DNA of 15,096 nt from contig JACPDV010000716.1 of NCBI GenBank assembly GCA_016183835.1, positions 1 through 15,096 of the forward strand, given 5' to 3'. Source of the stretch: Armatimonadota bacterium (GTDB taxonomy: Bacteria; Armatimonadota; UBA10988). The notes below the pieces were generated by a model, which did no database searches, had not been told where the DNA came from, and saw nothing but the letters and a program-made list of their open reading frames with translations. Each line of letters opens with the position of its first letter. Within the stretch, counting starts at the first letter, position 1. Shown in pieces: positions 14,403-15,096 of the stretch. The position numbers were made by a program, and so were the translations under genes.

Positions 14403-14855
14403 TCAGTGTGCCTCATCCTCTTCGGAGCCGGGCTCGTCGGGAAGCGATGCGGGCACCTTACCCTCCTCCAAAACGTCGTCGCGGACCAGCACCGGCACGC
14501 CGGCGCGGATCGCCACCGCCAGCGCGTCGCTGGGCCGGCAATCCACCTGGAACTCTTCCCCGTTCGGTGGCGCGACGCAGATCTTCGCGTAATACGTGCT
14601 CTGCCACAGATCGTCGATCAGCACGCGGGTGATGCTGCCGCCCAGCTTGGCCACGCTCTGGCACACCAGGTCGTGGGTCATCGGCCGCGGCGGCAGATCG
14701 TCGCGCTGCAGCCGCATCTGGATCGAGAACGCCTCGCAGCGCCCGATCCACACCGGCAGCAGCCGTCCCTGCTCGTCCTCCAGCAACACGAAATCGTAGT
14801 CCAGCTTGTCCAGCCCGACGCCGCGGATCTGAACCGGGCACAGCGCGTCGCTCAT
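14403..14855 (-). CDS. Bifunctional nuclease family protein (DUF151)
   Basis: The gene encodes 150 residues from ATG 14855, which overlaps the upstream stop (ATGA), with a GGAGGAG SD. The DUF151 signature is complete: LLPVWIGRCEAFSIQMRLQ at 32-50, RPMTHDLVCQSVAKLGG at 57-73, TYYAKICV at 87-94 and VDCRPSDALAVAIRAGVPVLV at 104-124. The C-terminal tail is acidic (EPGSEEDEAH). Family members have been described as nucleases acting on DNA and RNA, but the cellular role in most bacteria is unclear. Coupling to an MscS-like gene is unusual. An earlier in-frame ATG at 14927 lies inside the upstream gene and was rejected. Confidence 0.92.
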   Translation of the reverse strand: MSDALCPVQIRGVGLDKLDYDFVLLEDEQGRLLPVWIGRCEAFSIQMRLQRDDLPPRPMTHDLVCQSVAKLGGSITRVLIDDLWQSTYYAKICVAPPNGEEFQVDCRPSDALAVAIRAGVPVLVRDDVLEEGKVPASLPDEPGSEEDEAH

Positions 14856-15096
14856 GGCCGCTCCTCCGCTGGGGATGCCGGCTCCACATGGCTCGCCACG
14901 CTGCGCACCTCGCCGTTGCGGATCCACACGTGCTCGGTCTCGCCCACCTTCAGCCGCACGCCGCGCAGCGAGAGCTGGGTTACAGTGCCGGTGTGCGCGC
15001 TGTTGATCACCACCTCGTCGCCCGGCGCCAGGCAGTCGTCCAGCAGCAGTGTGTATCCCGCCAGCAGGTCGCGCCAGACCGGCTGGGCCAGCACCA
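14852..15096 (-). CDS. MscS-like channel protein, C-terminal part (5' end beyond window)
   Basis: The 80 visible residues open with LAQPVWRDLLAGYTLLLDD, which matches the end of the MscS pore helix (TM3b). The small beta domain follows: LAPGDEVVINSAHTGTVTQLSLRGVRLK ends in the IRNGEV loop. MscS channels release solutes from the inner membrane under hypo-osmotic stress. The chain stops only about 17 residues after the beta domain, so the large C-terminal alpha/beta cage domain of classical MscS is absent. The Met near the edge is probably internal and the true start lies outside. Sequence match is by eye. Confidence 0.75.
   Translation of the reverse strand, partial: VLAQPVWRDLLAGYTLLLDDCLAPGDEVVINSAHTGTVTQLSLRGVRLKVGETEHVWIRNGEVRSVASHVEPASPAEERP

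Noticed and set aside
12614..14632. 672-residue open frame on the plus strand opposite acs
   Set aside because: It is the GC-biased antisense shadow of a complete acs gene; it has Arg/Ala/Val/Asp-rich composition, no domain, and runs across the acs/DUF151 boundary.

Overview
This is a very GC-rich stretch from a Gram-negative-type bacterium. Every gene I can support lies on the minus strand, so the window is best read from its right end to its left. No rRNA, tRNA, integrase, transposase or CRISPR array is visible. A complete MoxR/DUF58/Bat cluster, a DUF151 nuclease and abundant G/C-rich palindromic repeats would fit Planctomycetota or a neighbouring environmental phylum, but this placement is an inference from gene content and style, not from a marker gene.

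Layout, in transcription order: (1) 15096-14403: the C-terminal end of an MscS-like channel protein (cut by the window edge), coupled by an ATGA overlap to a DUF151 bifunctional nuclease. (2) 14350-12425: acetyl-CoA synthetase, followed by a 13-bp GC-rich hairpin that may end transcription. (3) 12424-11906: a roughly 520-bp gene-free gap holding a palindromic repeat composite, hairpins, a short A/T-rich patch with direct repeats, and a good sigma70-like promoter placed so that the tmk message would be almost leaderless. (4) 11905-10185: tmk and the DNA polymerase III delta' gene, overlapping by a few bases. (5) 10168-1: thioredoxin, a 70-residue two-helix membrane protein, an HtrA/Deg protease with two PDZ domains, a BatD/DUF4381-like protein, MoxR AAA+ ATPase, a DUF58 protein, a second BatD/DUF4381-like protein, two VWA membrane proteins (BatA- and BatB-like), a TPR protein (BatC-like), and a dynamin-like GTPase that runs off the left edge.

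From tmk to the GTPase the junctions are tiny gaps or 1-10 nt overlaps (ATGA, GTGA, TGATG), so a single transcript of about 11.9 kb from the tmk promoter is possible. The likely theme of the left two thirds is envelope protein quality control. MoxR ATPase and VWA/DUF58 proteins act as a metal-dependent chaperone or scaffold module in the membrane, BatD- and BatC-like proteins supply periplasmic and TPR interaction surfaces, and thioredoxin and HtrA supply thiol reduction and proteolysis.

The most unusual signal is a family of palindromic repeats based on 36-bp units. They have entered the 5' ends of two Bat genes in frame, between the coupled start codon and the hydrophobic signal segment. 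Each palindrome contains both a Shine-Dalgarno core (AAGGAGG) and its anti-SD complement (CCTCCTT).
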